From positions 129,001-193,000 of the forward strand of contig QVRM01005405.1 in assembly GCA_003439945.1 (NCBI GenBank): a DNA stretch of 64,000 nt, in the 5' to 3' direction. Origin of the DNA: Dermanyssus gallinae (lineage: Eukaryota; Arthropoda; Arachnida; Mesostigmata; Dermanyssidae). Below are positions 49,659 through 60,225 of the stretch, in pieces (position 1 is the stretch's first letter; the number at the start of each line of letters is the position of its first letter). The notes beneath the pieces are model-generated. The model had not been told where the DNA came from and did no database searches. It worked only from the letters and a program-made list of their open reading frames with translations. The translations under genes and the position numbers were made by a program.

Positions 49659-50013
49659 AGATTCAGTCGCTGAATTGTTAAGCTCAGGCATGCTGCTTTT
49701 GAGGCATTCACGGTAGTATGACGAGATGCTCATGCTGTTGTTGTCGTCGTCATCATCAACAGATGAAACGTTTCGACTAGAGTTAGTACCTAGTCTGTTA
49801 GCGGCATTATCACACTGGGCGAAACAGCGGCGCTTACTGTCTTCGGTGAGCTTGCAAGAACAGTCGGCCTTGCCGTAGGGATTCGAGATCTCGCAGCGGT
49901 ACTCTCCGAAGTCGTTTTCGGTGAGATTCCGGATGACAAGCCGGATGATGCCGTTACGGTCACGTTCGAAACTGTGCCGCTCCGTAAACGCCACCTCGAC
50001 TCCGTCTTTGTAC
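49659..50013 (-). CDS. Unc-89: Unc-89 exon: second half of the Ig domain and start of the motif-repeat region
   Basis: A 355-nt exon, acceptor CTCATACAG in phase 2. It completes the Ig: YKDGVEVAFTERHS, RNGIIRLVIRNLTENDFGEY, RCEISNPYGKADCSCKL. Then follows an acidic, serine-rich linker (SSVDDDDDNNS) and the first SIxxYYR motif, MSISSYYRECLKSS. In this frame a stop follows about 18 nt after the proposed end. I place a weak donor (GTGTTG) at 49658 that would join in phase 0 to an acceptor (CTGTAG) at 49576, removing about 83 nt. All three frames have stops across that stretch, so an intron is needed or the sequence is broken there. Confidence 0.75.
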
Positions 50014-50405
50014 CTGTATGAGAGCATTTAGTTGTTAAAAAAAGTCCACAGTTTGTTAGCGTCATTTGTTTAGCGAACATTTCGTTCTTAGCATTGGTTA
50101 CCACATGACGTCTGCGATTACAGTGGCGACACAGAATAGCTGTATCGACTGCATACGAATATTAATAGGGATAACGACGCCAAAGTGTCAACGAACTAGA
50201 CAACAGCAGCAAAAAAAGAGCACTGAGTTCTGGCATTGCCTCAAACTTAAACAGCTTTAAAGCTTATGCGCTTATGCAAACATGGTAATCCTTAAGAGGT
50301 GCAAGTAAAACCGTTTCTGTTTGCCCTGATCCCTGATAATCTATTACATTAAGACGATATATTCACGTAGTGGTCAACAAGAGAAACTCATGTCAGAAAA
50401 CGTAC

Positions 50406-50540
50406 CATTTGACATCGGGCTCAGGCCTGCCCGTAATGCAGGCAATCAACTTGGCAGTTGAGCCTGCAGTAAGCTCCTGGTCGGTAAGTTTCTTAAGGAA
50501 TGAAGGAGGTTCTCCCGTGTCTGGCGTAGCCTCGGGCTCC
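50406..50540 (-). CDS. Unc-89: Unc-89 exon: first half of a split Ig domain
   Basis: A 135-nt exon (acceptor TACTCTCAG, donor GTACGT, phase 2-2). It codes EPEATPDTGEPPSFLKKLTD, AGSTAKLIACITGRPEPDVK and the core tryptophan, whose codon is split by the intron. The rest of the domain starts at 50013. Confidence 0.9.
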
Positions 50541-50561
50541 CTGAGAGTACAATTCCGTAAG

Positions 50562-50594
<33 letters not shown>

Positions 50595-51228
50595 GATTGG
50601 GTGCAAAGGTTACATGGATCATATAACTGTAATTGCACTTGCATCATTTTATAACATAATTTTCTTATAAAACCTGCGCCGCTTGGGAATAAAATAGATT
50701 GCGATGGGTTGAATTGTGTATACCCACCTGAAGACCAGCCACGCAATAGGGGCCGCGCGTTACTTGCTGCAGTTGTTAGCAGGTTTGCTGTTAGAAGGAC
50801 TGCTGCGGTTGTCTGATTTATTTACAAACCTTAAATAAGCAATATCTTTGACGTTGTAATAACGCTAGGTGCGTTTCCATGTAGAAGCTGCTTTGAAGAC
50901 GGTGGCTATATTCCGATGAACATTGGAAGCTTTGACACCTCTCCGTGGCATTTCGTACACCAAAATAAATTTGACCTCTTTCATTGACCACTTTTTGACA
51001 CTTACACAGGACATTGGGTTTTTGGGGTGGGCGGCAAAACTGAGACCGCTGGCTGATTCCGTGACTACTTGCGTTACTGGTCAACGCTCACTTTCTCCAT
51101 GCTTTACTTTTTTTCCGTCGAACCCTACAGCATGCACAACGAGTGGATGCACAACAGGTGAAACCTTTGCACACATATTTACTAGTGAGGTACAAGCACA
51201 CGTTTGCCAAAAAAAAGTCCAAACTCAC
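50541..51228 (-). other. Unc-89 intron
   Basis: A 688-nt intron. A (TA)n array at about 50566-50595 ends roughly 25 nt from the acceptor at 50541. The remainder is unremarkable. Confidence 0.6.
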
Positions 51229-52072
51229 TTAATAGTTCCCTTGCAGGCGGTCGAATCTTGGCCGGCGGCATTCTTAGCGGTGCACTGATACTCGCCACAG
51301 TCGTTGACAGTCGGACTGGCTATAAATAGCTTGCATTTATTTCCCGTTTTCGTGATCGTGTACTTGGCTCCGTCGTGGATCGGGGCTCCCCTATACGTCC
51401 AAGAGATCTCTGGCTCGTCGTCGCAAAGGACCTCGCATTCCAGCACCAGCGGAATGCCCAGCGCCACCTCGGTGTCGATCAGTGGCTTGATGAACTTGGG
51501 CGGCCGTAGAACTTTAACGTTTGCCTTCGATGACTGCTCGCCGGTTGGGCTTACGAGTTTGCATTCGTACTGGCCCGCGTCGGTCGCAGAAGCTTTGGGT
51601 ATCTCAAGGCGAGCCGTCTCACCATCGAATGAGATTTTCGCCCCATCGGCCTCGGTCACCGGCTTACCGTTGCGGAACCACTTGACCTCCGCAGGCTTGC
51701 CCATAACCTTTGCGTCCAGCACAAGCTTACCTCCCTCTGGAACGGTCTGGTCTTTTAGTGGTGAAAGGAACTGCGGGGACGCATCGTCGAGAACCTTCAG
51801 CGGCGCTTCAGATTTCATCTCGCCCATGGGGTTAACGGCTTTGATTGTGTACGTTGCGGCATCTGCTGGCGAGGCATCCTTAATTGTCAAGGAGCAGTTC
51901 CCATTTTCATCCTCTTTAGCAACAATTCGTTTCCCGTCGGGTTTGATAGGCTTGCCGTCCTTTAACCATTCAATGATGGGCTTTGGAGATCCAACAACCT
52001 GTGACGTAAACTTGGCGGTTTCTCCCGTTGGTACAGTACAGCCTTCTAGTGGTTTCAGGAAGCACGGTTTCT
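51229..52072 (-). CDS. Unc-89: Unc-89 exon: three Ig domains
   Basis: An 844-nt exon (acceptor CCTCTAG, donor GTGAGT; phase 1 in, phase 2 out) coding three consecutive Ig domains. First: KPCFLKPLEGCTVPTGETAK, IIEWLKDGKPIKP, DAATYTIKAVNPMGEMKSEA. Second: PQFLSPLKDQTVPEGGKLVL, VKWFRNGKPVTEADG, DAGQYECKLVSPTGEQSSKA. Third: PPKFIKPLIDTEVALGIPLV, LECEVLCDDEPEISWTYRGA, DCGEYQCTAKNAAGQDSTAC. The third has both disulphide cysteines. It joins in frame with 52921-53502 upstream and 50406-50540 downstream. Confidence 0.95.
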
Positions 52073-52920
52073 CTAGAGGTTCCAAATGGAAAACAAACAA
52101 AGACATTATATACAGATATATATGTTATATAAATGTTAAAAGCGGCTAAAATGTAAAGACGAAATCATGACATAGAGTAGTCTCCGGCCGGCCAACACTC
52201 GGAGCAAATGGGTTCAATTCTGTCTACAACCCCCCCATTAACCTTGAAGAAGTGGCCTACGCGGCCGAGCCAAGAAGAGTCACACAAAGGTAGACGCTGC
52301 CGAGAGGTTTCCGCCTAGTATATTACTTCGTTTTTATTAACACAGCGGGTTATACGGAACATTTCTTTTAAAATCTGCGCTCTTCCCTGAATATTAAACA
52401 TGCTATGAAGGCAGGTAGGCCAATCTACAGTGGTCTTTAGATTGTTCCTCTGTACATGATCTAGAGTACCGGTTATATTGCACCAAGTCCATGTTTAGAC
52501 CATCCTCCGTTCCCTACGCGCCGTGTGGCACATCCTCCAGTGCATCGAGGGCCACATACGTTAAGATCGCCAGGGTTTCCCCAACAGCCCTTGAGACAGC
52601 GTGACCGCCAACCCTCAGCTGTATATGGTTTATCATCTATTCTCACTGAGCATCGCTCAAGGCAAATTCAATCAGCATCGGGCATCGAATTGGCGACACC
52701 CCAGTAGATGACAGCCATGACTAATGCAGTAGTGGCCAAGACCACGCCGCCATCAGAACCCCGTGTCTAAGGGCACAGATCAAGTCTTACTTCATAGCAG
52801 ATATCCGTGTCTATCAATAAACAGCACTCCCTCAGGTTCTGATCATTCCTTTTCGAAAGCATGCTTCCCTAATTTAGATCCCTATCTGCCGTACGTTTGA
52901 TTTCTGTTCAGCGAACTTAC
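52073..52920 (-). other. Unc-89 intron
   Basis: An 848-nt intron. A GC-richer patch at about 52180-52320 contains GGGTTCAATTCTG, reminiscent of a Pol III B box, but no full SINE could be matched. No coding sequence was recognised. Confidence 0.5.
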
Positions 52921-53502
52921 TGTTAACCGTGACAGGAGCAGAAGATTTGTTCTCTCCTTGGTCGTTCTTGGCGACGACCGCATATTCTCCTGCATCGTCG
53001 GGCTTCACGTTGTCAATAGTGAGGCTTGTCGTGCCATCGGGCTGCTTGTCGACCTTCGCTCGGGGATCGCTGATGGGCTTATCATCCTTCAGCCACGTGA
53101 CCTCCGGCTCGGGCAAGCCGCTTACCTTTGCCTCGAGTTTGCCCTTCTTGCCTTCGTCGAACGCTGTCGGCTTTAAGCCGTCGATAAAGACTGGCTTCTC
53201 GCGTTTCAGCGGCTTAACGGTGACGCCGGCCTCACTTGATGAGGTGCCAAACTGGTTCGTCACCTCGCAGCGGTACTTACCGGCGTCCGAGGGCACGCAC
53301 TTGGCCACCGTCAGCGACACGCTTCCGTCGGGTTCGGTCTTCATAGCGACGAGCGAGCTCGGAGTTACTTCGACACCGTCCTTAAACCACTTGGCCGTAA
53401 TCGGCGTGTCAGACTTGATCTTGCACACGAGCTTGAGTTCGTCGCCCTCCGTCAAATTGAGGCCCTTCAGTTGAGTTTCAAACACGGGGGCGCGACTCGA
53501 CA
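52921..53502 (-). CDS. Unc-89: Unc-89 exon: two Ig domains
   Basis: A 582-nt phase 1-1 exon (acceptor TTTGTGCAG, donor GTAAGT). Domain 1 (about residues 3-97): APVFETQLKGLNLTEGDELK, LVCKIKSD, KWFKDGVEV, DAGKYRCEVTNQFGTSSSEA. It has the canonical C...W...C triad. Domain 2 (about 100-192): KPVFIDGLKPTAFDEGKKGK, LEAKVSGLPEPEVTWLKDDK, DAGEYAVVAKNDQGENKSSA, which lacks the disulphide cysteines. The two domains follow with almost no linker, as in Ig filaments. Confidence 0.93.
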
Positions 53503-53640
53503 CTGCACAAAGACAGAATCAATGTACAAGAAAGCGTACCCGTCAGTATAACACTTGAATCAAACAATACTATATATGTATATATATATATGTCATGAGC
53601 TTATATTCTAATATATAAGCCCTGTTCCGAAGGGAACACT

Positions 53641-53671
<31 letters not shown>

Positions 53672-55022
53672 TGTTTTACCTCGTTTTACCAGGTGTATAT
53701 ATATATATATATATATATCAAGTAGTTAACATTTAATAGATGATTTGTTTGGGCGTAAGCATGTATTAATGAGCAGGCGAAAAGTACAATTGTCAGCTAC
53801 TGTATGCAGTTTTAGAAAATACCAACCAAGTAGCCAGCTACGGGAGCGGGTATGTGTTTTTGTGTTTGCCTCGCTTTGGAGTACCTATGTCCATAACCCG
53901 AAACACTTTGAAAAGGGGAACATTGGATAAGTAAGTGCCCCATGAAATAATCAAATATCTAAAAAAATGTAAAGAAGTTTCTATTTTCTAATTTTTGAGA
54001 CGCAATTTATTATTGCACAGAGCTGTCGCCTGATACAGGATACTGATTGTGCAATGGTTCAAAATGTATGGCATTTAGAACTACAGAAGCAAAAAGAAAT
54101 TATATATATATATATATATATATTACTTCATATGCAGTTTTTGAACGTCAATTCTAGATCTTTGTAGAATGTTACCTCGGGTATAGGAGACACCTTTAGC
54201 TAATACGTGTGTCCGAGAGCTGTTTTCAGGACCGTGCACTTTGGAACTACGATCACCATATATTTTAGCTCATATCAGGTGGCATTGTTATAAATGGCTG
54301 CTTGAATCTTCAAGCGATCCTCGTTTCCTCTGATCTGGGTATATATTTTTCAAATGTCCGCATTTTGTACTAAAACTTTGTATGTTATGTTTAGGTTGCG
54401 CAGACATACACCCAAGTCCTGATCGAAAATCCTGACCGCAAAACGATTTGAATTTCGTTTTTTCCTGCCGCGTACAACCAATTGTTGGTCGGCGTGCTTA
54501 TTTAACATGATTTAAGCGCTAAAACTGAGGCCACCAACTGTTTCACCAAAGTCTGCTCTAACTGCAAATAGCACCACTTCTTCCCAGGTCAGTGTGGCCT
54601 ACTGGGCCTCGTCGGCATAAAAACAAAGATTATGAAATTCAAAATGTTAATGCCGTGTTTCGCCGTGAAATATATGGAATGGAAGATATACCAAAACTAA
54701 TGAGAATGCTTGCACACATCTAACGACAACAATAGATCGAAAGGAAGTTTTAGAAAACAGTTTCGTAATAACCCTTAAAAAGAGACAAAAAGCATTGAGC
54801 AGTAATGGATAAATAAGCTAGCAGATTACAATGATGCGATTCAATACGCGACGGCTGCAAAGGATAAGCAGTGATAACGGTCAACCGAGACGTTTAAGGT
54901 AGGTACGTACAAAATGATTATGATGGGGACTAGTGTTTAAAACAAGCCAACCACGCAGCATATCAGTAGCATCGTCAACCGAAGGTATTAACCGAAAAAG
55001 CTGAAGATAGCCTGCAACATAC
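53503..55022 (-). other. Unc-89 intron, 1.5 kb
   Basis: AT-rich intron with four (TA)n runs (about 53572-53592, 53640-53667, 53697-53720, 54100-54121). No coding signal or recognisable mobile element was seen. Confidence 0.6.
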
Positions 55023-55166
55023 CTTCAACGGGCGCCGAGCTTTCGGCGGCGCCTCCATCGGGGTTCTTGGCGCGAAGCGTGTATTTGCCCGCATCCGCTG
55101 GTTTGCAGTTCGGAATCTCCAGTGCAACCGAGCCATCAGGTTTGTTAACGAACTTAACGCCGTCAG
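55023..55166 (-). CDS. Unc-89: Unc-89 exon: C-terminal half of the split Ig domain
   Basis: A 144-nt exon (acceptor ACTGATCCAG, donor GTATGT, phase 1-1). Joined to 55473-55629 it completes the Ig: PLTE then ADGVKFVNKPDGSVALEIPN, DAGKYTLRAKNPDGGAAESS. The junction gives TE-ADG, as in the intact domain in the 51229-52072 exon, which supports the splice. The intron between the halves carries a 35-bp satellite. Confidence 0.85.
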
Positions 55167-55210
55167 CTGGATCAGTCAGAAAGCGTTCAATATAGTTACA
55201 CTTTAATTTC

Positions 55211-55400
55211 ATTCGATAGAATAGAATTCGAATTCATTCGATTCCATTCGATAGAATAGAATTCGAATTCATTCGATTCCATTCGATAGAATAGAATTCG
55301 AATTCATTCGATTTCATTCGATAGAATAGAATTCGAATTCATTCGATTTTATTCGATATAATAGAATTCGAATTCATTCGATAGAATAGAATTCGATAGA
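55211..55400. repeat. 35-bp satellite in intron splitting an Ig domain
   Basis: About 5.5 tandem copies of a 35-bp unit beginning ATTCGATAGAATAGAATTCG; unit starts are at 55211, 55246, 55281, 55316, 55351 and 55376 (the last steps are truncated). Each unit holds a GAATTC palindrome and several ATTCGA/TCGAAT words, so the array is strongly self-complementary. It fills most of the 306-nt intron 55167-55472 and lies 44 nt from the acceptor. Confidence 0.95.
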
Positions 55401-55472
55401 AAAAAAAATCAGTCTGGAAGAGTTAAGCGTATCACTAAACCCGCCAGTATCGGCGTAAGCAAACTAACGTAC

Positions 55473-55629
55473 CTTCCGTGAGGGGCTTCCCGTCCTTGAG
55501 CCATTCAACGGCAGGTAGAGATCCATCGTCATTCGGGTTCAATTTCGCTTCGAGTCGTCCAGGCTTCTCCCTCTGTGAACTTGGTAGGCTTCAAGCCCTG
55601 AGCAAACGTCGGATTTTTCACGGTCTTGG
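55473..55629 (-). CDS. Unc-89: Unc-89 exon: N-terminal half of a split Ig domain, one-base frameshift
   Basis: The 5' half of an Ig domain whose second half is at 55023-55166. It codes KTVKNPTFAQGLKPTKFTEG and, in a different frame, PGRLEAKLNPNDDGSLPAVE and WLKDGKPLTE. The exon is 157 nt, whereas the phases of its neighbours require 156. The extra base lies near 55566-55573, between the TEG and the PGRLEAK parts. The acceptor is GATTTCAG and the donor is GTACGT. The conservation on both sides of the break suggests a sequence error more than decay. Confidence 0.8.
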
Positions 55630-56449
55630 CTGAAATCATCCACGTCAAAGTTGGAATATGCAACTTTTTCTTGACTTCGTTCACTTAAATTGCTCTAGCT
55701 AAATCAGTATCGAAATTACAAATCAAAAAGTTTTGAAGTCTAGACATCAGACGTTAGTTGCAAATGCAAAACATTACTGTTTACATAGAATCAACTGGCG
55801 TAGAGTAATATCAATGGGGTTATTAAATATTGTCACGTACACATGTGTGCATTTAGCTTGAACCAACCAATACAACTCAAAATTCTTTATAAACTACGCA
55901 AGTGGAGTTTTGTAGCCTCATTTGAGCAAGGTCCTCTTATACCTACCCCTATAAAAATACCAAATATGCAGCCTCTTAGGTTATCTAGTGCCACTAGCTG
56001 CCTCCTTCCTTGGCCCTTTCTATGCGTAATCCACTAAACATTTCGCATTGCCAGATGTAGTGGTTATTAATGACCTATTCAAGGGCTTCGGATCAAAGAT
56101 CAAATTACATTAAGTGTGGATGGAATATAAGTAAAAACTGCAAGTATCTATATAGCGACAAACAACACATGGACGCGTAATAGTAACATCGCACTGAGCT
56201 ATACTTCACAATAGCAATTTGAGGTTGAAGTAGTATAAATAATGGTTCCAGCTCCTCGCCTTTTCCTGAGGCCATTTAGGTGAGAGGTTTTTAGTGGGTA
56301 TTATGCCAACAATATCGGCATCGAGTCCCACCACTACCCGCTCTGAGTGTGCGTAAAAGCATTTTTCTTTCTCGCCCCCAACAAAATAGCAATTTACATC
56401 AATTTGATACTACTGCATGTTTAGTACTAGTAGACGCCTAGCAACTCAC

Positions 56450-56752
56450 GTGCAACTTTAACGGGAGCAGATGAATCCGCCGAATCGCCGCCGGGATTCG
56501 TGAGCACGGCGGTATACTTCGCAGCGTCAGGCTCGGCCACGTCCGAGAACTTGAGGCCGATAGTGCCATCGGGCTCCTTGAAAGGCGTGACGTGATCATC
56601 AGGCTTCAGAGGCTTGCCGTCTTTCAGCCACGATACTTCGGGAAGTGAGCCGTCTGAGTTCGGAGCCACCTTTGCCTCCAGCTGACCGTTGTCTCCTTCG
56701 CTTAGCGTCGTAGGACTGAGAGGCTGGGCGAACTTCGGAGTACCGAGGGCGG
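56450..56752 (-). CDS. Unc-89: Unc-89 exon: Ig domain
   Basis: A 303-nt phase 1-1 exon (acceptor TTGCAG, donor GTGAGT) coding one Ig domain: GTPKFAQPLSPTTLSEGDNG, LEAKVAPNSDGSLPEVSW, LKDGKPLKPDDHV, DAAKYTAVLTNPGGDSADSS. The frame is intact. Confidence 0.9.
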
Positions 56753-57286
56753 CTGCAAGCGATCAAGGTGCTCGATTAGTAGCGCGCTGGGCTAGCAGCG
56801 GAAAAGCAGTCTGCACTTTAGAAGAAAAGAACGCAGAAGAATAGGTTCGTGGTTTATTAGAACTTTATAGAGTGAATCGTGATAGCATTGGAGTCGGAAC
56901 AACAGAAGAAACAACCGTTGTTCTGGCGGTGCAGGCATAACGGTTGGCCGAGCTGAAATAATGGAGTGGTCCGCCGGTCTTCGAAAGCACACAGCGATAG
57001 AAGGCCTCGATGCGCTCAAAACCGCGCTGACTGGGGTACTCGAGGTATTTATTGCCTTCCAATCTACGACAGAACATCTAGCTGCCTTGACAGCTGCCCT
57101 AAATACATTAAAAAACCGCTTATGAACGACAGATTGGCGAGCGTCGCTGGTAGTCGCTCTGGCACTGCCAGGTAGCAGGAAGAGGGTCAGACTGCTTAGT
57201 AGAAAAGCGAGAGCAAAGCACACGGCGCGAAGAAAATGAAGCAGTTAGGTCTAGCGATAAGCCATTTTGCGTTGAGCTTGACGTAC

Positions 57287-57583
57287 TGGATATTCTAACC
57301 GGCGCACTGGATTCGGCATCTCCGTGATCGTTGCTAGCCCGGACAGTGTAGCGTCCTGCGTCGCTAGGTCGACTCGAGGCAATTTCTAGCGAGACGGTTC
57401 CATCTGGACGGGCGTCGACTTGCGCACGATTGGAAGTGATCGGTTCACCATCCTTCAGCCACACAATATCTGGTAGGGAGCCGTCATCGTTAAGTGACGT
57501 CTTCGTTTCGAGACGAATCGGTTCGCCTTGTTGCACGTCGAGCGGTGAAAGTGGCTCCACCGCTGGCTTTCGAGACGCTTTCG
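57287..57583 (-). CDS. Unc-89: Unc-89 exon: Ig domain
   Basis: A 297-nt phase 1-1 exon (acceptor ATCTTCAG, donor GTACGT). It codes one Ig domain: KPAVEPLSPLDVQQGEPIRL, ETKTSLNDDGSLPDIVWLKD, SLEIASSRPSDAGRYTVRAS and DHGDAESSAPVRI. The DDGSLP-x-WLKDG and DAGxYTVxxxN signatures are shared with the neighbouring exons, consistent with a tandemly amplified Ig array. Confidence 0.9.
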
Positions 57584-58011
57584 CTGAAGATAGTTTACAA
57601 AAAACGCGCGAACGAGCACAGGTTGAAAGCAAGCAAGTTTTGGTTGGGGTTTCGAAGAGAGAAAGAACGTGAAACTAATTTTAACGAAGGCCACAAAATG
57701 GTAGGGGGAAAACATGAGCACAGGTATTTCTCTAAAACGGTGCTCCAAGACGCATCTTCAAGACACTTCTCTCCGATCAGAATCTCATAAGATACCCTTA
57801 CAAGTTTGACGATGGCAATGATCGCAGTAAAAAAAAAACAAAGAACACACGAAAACGACAGAAACACAACACGTCGCAGATACAACGTCAAAGTAGCGCT
57901 TATCACAAAACGTTAAGAATACATATGACACGCTTGTGAGAGGGGTCTACGTAAGTACTCGCATGCGTATAGGCAATCTCACAACAACGCCCTGAGCTCT
58001 TTGTGACCCAC

Positions 58012-58323
58012 GTTTGACAGTCAGGCTGGCGCTGTCCTTAATGACGCCAGTCGCGTAAACAGCTCGCACCGTGTACAACCCCTCATCAGCCATTTGGACC
58101 GGGTCGATGACTAGTTCGAAGATGCCCTCGCCGTTCCAGACAGCCTGGATCCGGCTATCGAGAGGAAGAACGTCGTGTTCGTTGCGGAACCACGTGATCT
58201 CGGGACGGAACCACATGAAGGTTCGGCCGCTGAGCACGGTCCGGGCCACTAATCGGCAGCTTCGTCCCTCGAACACTTCAGCGTCGGCAAGCGTGACCAC
58301 AAAGTTGTCCCACGGCATCAGAG
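58012..58323 (-). CDS. Unc-89: Unc-89 exon: Ig domain with divergent core
   Basis: A 312-nt phase 1-1 exon (donor GTGGGT; acceptor ATTTCGAAG, a weak site). The product keeps the Ig pattern DNFVVTLADAEVFEGRSCRL, a WFRPEITWFRNEHDVLP core, and DEGLYTVRAVYATGVIKDS. Unlike its neighbours it has a cysteine in the B strand and an extra WFRP insertion before the core tryptophan. The phase fits both neighbours, which supports it despite the poor acceptor. Confidence 0.8.
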
Positions 58324-58978
58324 CTTCGAAATAACAAGATTCTTCTCCTTAGAACCTCCTCTAGAACTAGACTTTCCTTAGTAGTAAACTGAACACTTTC
58401 TTTTTTAGGAGAACCTCACTACGAGACAGTTGCTCACTCAATGCTTTACTGCTGCTACTGCTGCTGTGGCAGCTGAGGGCGTCCGCAAACATCTCCGAGC
58501 GGTGGGTGGCAGCCACTAAAGAGACACATTTACACACTGGACGCATACGCATAGGACGAGTTTATCCGTCCTCGGTGAGCGCGCCGACGACGACAAACAT
58601 TTAACATATAGTGAGCGGCTGCTCTGTAGCACCTGTAGTCGTAGTCTCGTCGTAGAACGATAGCAGTAGTTTAGTGACTTTTAAGTCACTGTCTGCGTCT
58701 GAAAGCGTTCAGTCAAACAGCGTATGCTGCCGGCTGGTACGTCTTGAGAACGTATCGTTACTCCACTTGAGAGTAACGGTATCACCAATTATAGTAGGTA
58801 GCTCACCAATTATAAACAGCGGTTAGCTCACCAATTATAAACAGCGGTTAGATGTAGAAACAAGCGGGGGAGGGGTTACCTTTCTAGCCACGTAGGGCGT
58901 TCGAAACGTCAGAGTGTGTTTTGCCACAATTGAATAGATAAAAAACCAAAAGGGTCGAGGTCGTCTGGCGGCACATAC
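58324..58978 (-). other. Unc-89 intron
   Basis: A 655-nt intron. It contains a short direct repeat, TAGCTCACCAATTATAAACAGCGGT, present twice in tandem at about 58800-58850, and a CTG/CAG-rich patch near 58440. I see no coding signal. Confidence 0.6.
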
Positions 58979-59284
58979 TGAGCACGTTGACGGGCGCGCT
59001 GGTCTCCGCCTCCTCGTCATAGGCGTTTCGGATCCTCACGCTATACAGGCCTTCGTGTTCGAGTCTGGATTTGGGTGTCTTGATGGAAAGAGTGCCATCA
59101 GAGGATGACTCGATTTCTAAACGAAGCGTGGACGGAATCGGTAAGCCATCTTTCAGCCATTCAACTTCGGGCAAAGGTTCGCCAGCTTCAAAGTCCGCTT
59201 TGGTCTTCAGTTCGAAAGGCTCGCCCACGGGTACGCTGACAGGTGAAAGCTTCCGTAGGGAGATCGGCTTTCTCGACGATTTTG
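58979..59284 (-). CDS. Unc-89: Unc-89 exon: Ig domain 'A1'
   Basis: A 306-nt phase 1-1 exon (acceptor CACGTGTAG, donor GTATGT) coding one Ig domain: RKPISLRKLSPVSVPVGEP, FELKTKADFEAGEPLPEVEW, LKDGLPIP, then HEGLYSVRIRNAYDEEAETS. It is the only intact member of the A family of duplicated exons. The A2 and A3 copies upstream are broken. Confidence 0.9.
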
Positions 59285-60225
59285 CTACACGTGGAAACGT
59301 ATTTATTATTAAGTTATCATGGTTTGACTGCGATGAGTCATGCATACAAGTGCGCAGATTCAAAGCATTACAGCGGAAAAAGCGTCCAGAAAGACAAATG
59401 AATTTTTTGTCTGTCTTCAACGCTGTCTTCACAGAAGCAGGGCGTGTAGATACTGGATGATGAGCAGAAATGGTAATTAAAGATGAGGAAACTGAGGAAG
59501 CGGCGGCCTTCATTCAAAAACGTGTAGTACTAAACCACTAGTATTAACATACTGGACATAAATCTCCGCAGAGCCCCCAGAGCATACGACCCGGCGACTC
59601 GATTCGGCCGAAAATAATACTGAAGTCTTGCTACTCTTCGAGACCCCATAACGTAGCTTTCTTATCCTGGACCCCATGCTAGTAATAAGTTCTCTATAAT
59701 CAAGGTGTTTCCCATCTGATTCCAAGAACCTCAGCCGGGCAGGGCACACAGTTCTCATTACGCATTGTCTGGCCATCATCCTAGATCTAAGATATGTTTA
59801 ATAGGCTCTCATGGAACCCCATAAACGAAGCGCTTGTAAACAAAGGCGTGTCGCACTACTTACGACGTACCTAAACGACCGAGCATGTATCTACAAACAC
59901 ATGGGCTATACAGACAAACCCGGGGCACACCAAGTATCCGTAGGCGTAATCCTGCATTGGGCTCTTACATTGACATCTCATATGCGCTATACAACAACTT
60001 ATGCGGATTTAGCGCCGTCTGTTAGCGTCCTCTCTAGACAGGACCTAAGGAGAATTCGCGTCCAGATGCCCTCAATCTGGACGAAGGGACTACTAATCAG
60101 TCGATAAGATACCCTAAGTGAATGCTGCGAATAGGCAAGCATTCCACCCTAGACACGTCCCTAAATACTGGACGAACTCGATACTCCCGAAATACGCCGT
60201 GTTAAGGTCATCTGACGGCATATAC
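59285..60225 (-). other. Unc-89 intron segment between A1 and A2
   Basis: The first part (59285 to about 59520) is homologous to the intron upstream of A2 (60468-60710) and of A3 (62554-62780), and ends at a sharp breakpoint after CATTCAAAA. The 'B' exon expected next is missing here. From 59520 to 60220 is unique sequence with an open plus-strand frame (59811-60107, 98 codons) whose product I do not recognise and for which there is no supporting context. Confidence 0.6.

Noticed and set aside
52170..52330. Possible SINE in an Unc-89 intron (GGGTTCAATTCTG resembles a B box)
   Set aside because: No matching A box or shared body with the other SINE copies could be found by eye.
56278..56360. 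tRNA-like segment with ATCGAGTCCCACC
   Set aside because: The paired arms do not form a tRNA fold and there is no second copy in the window to support a family.
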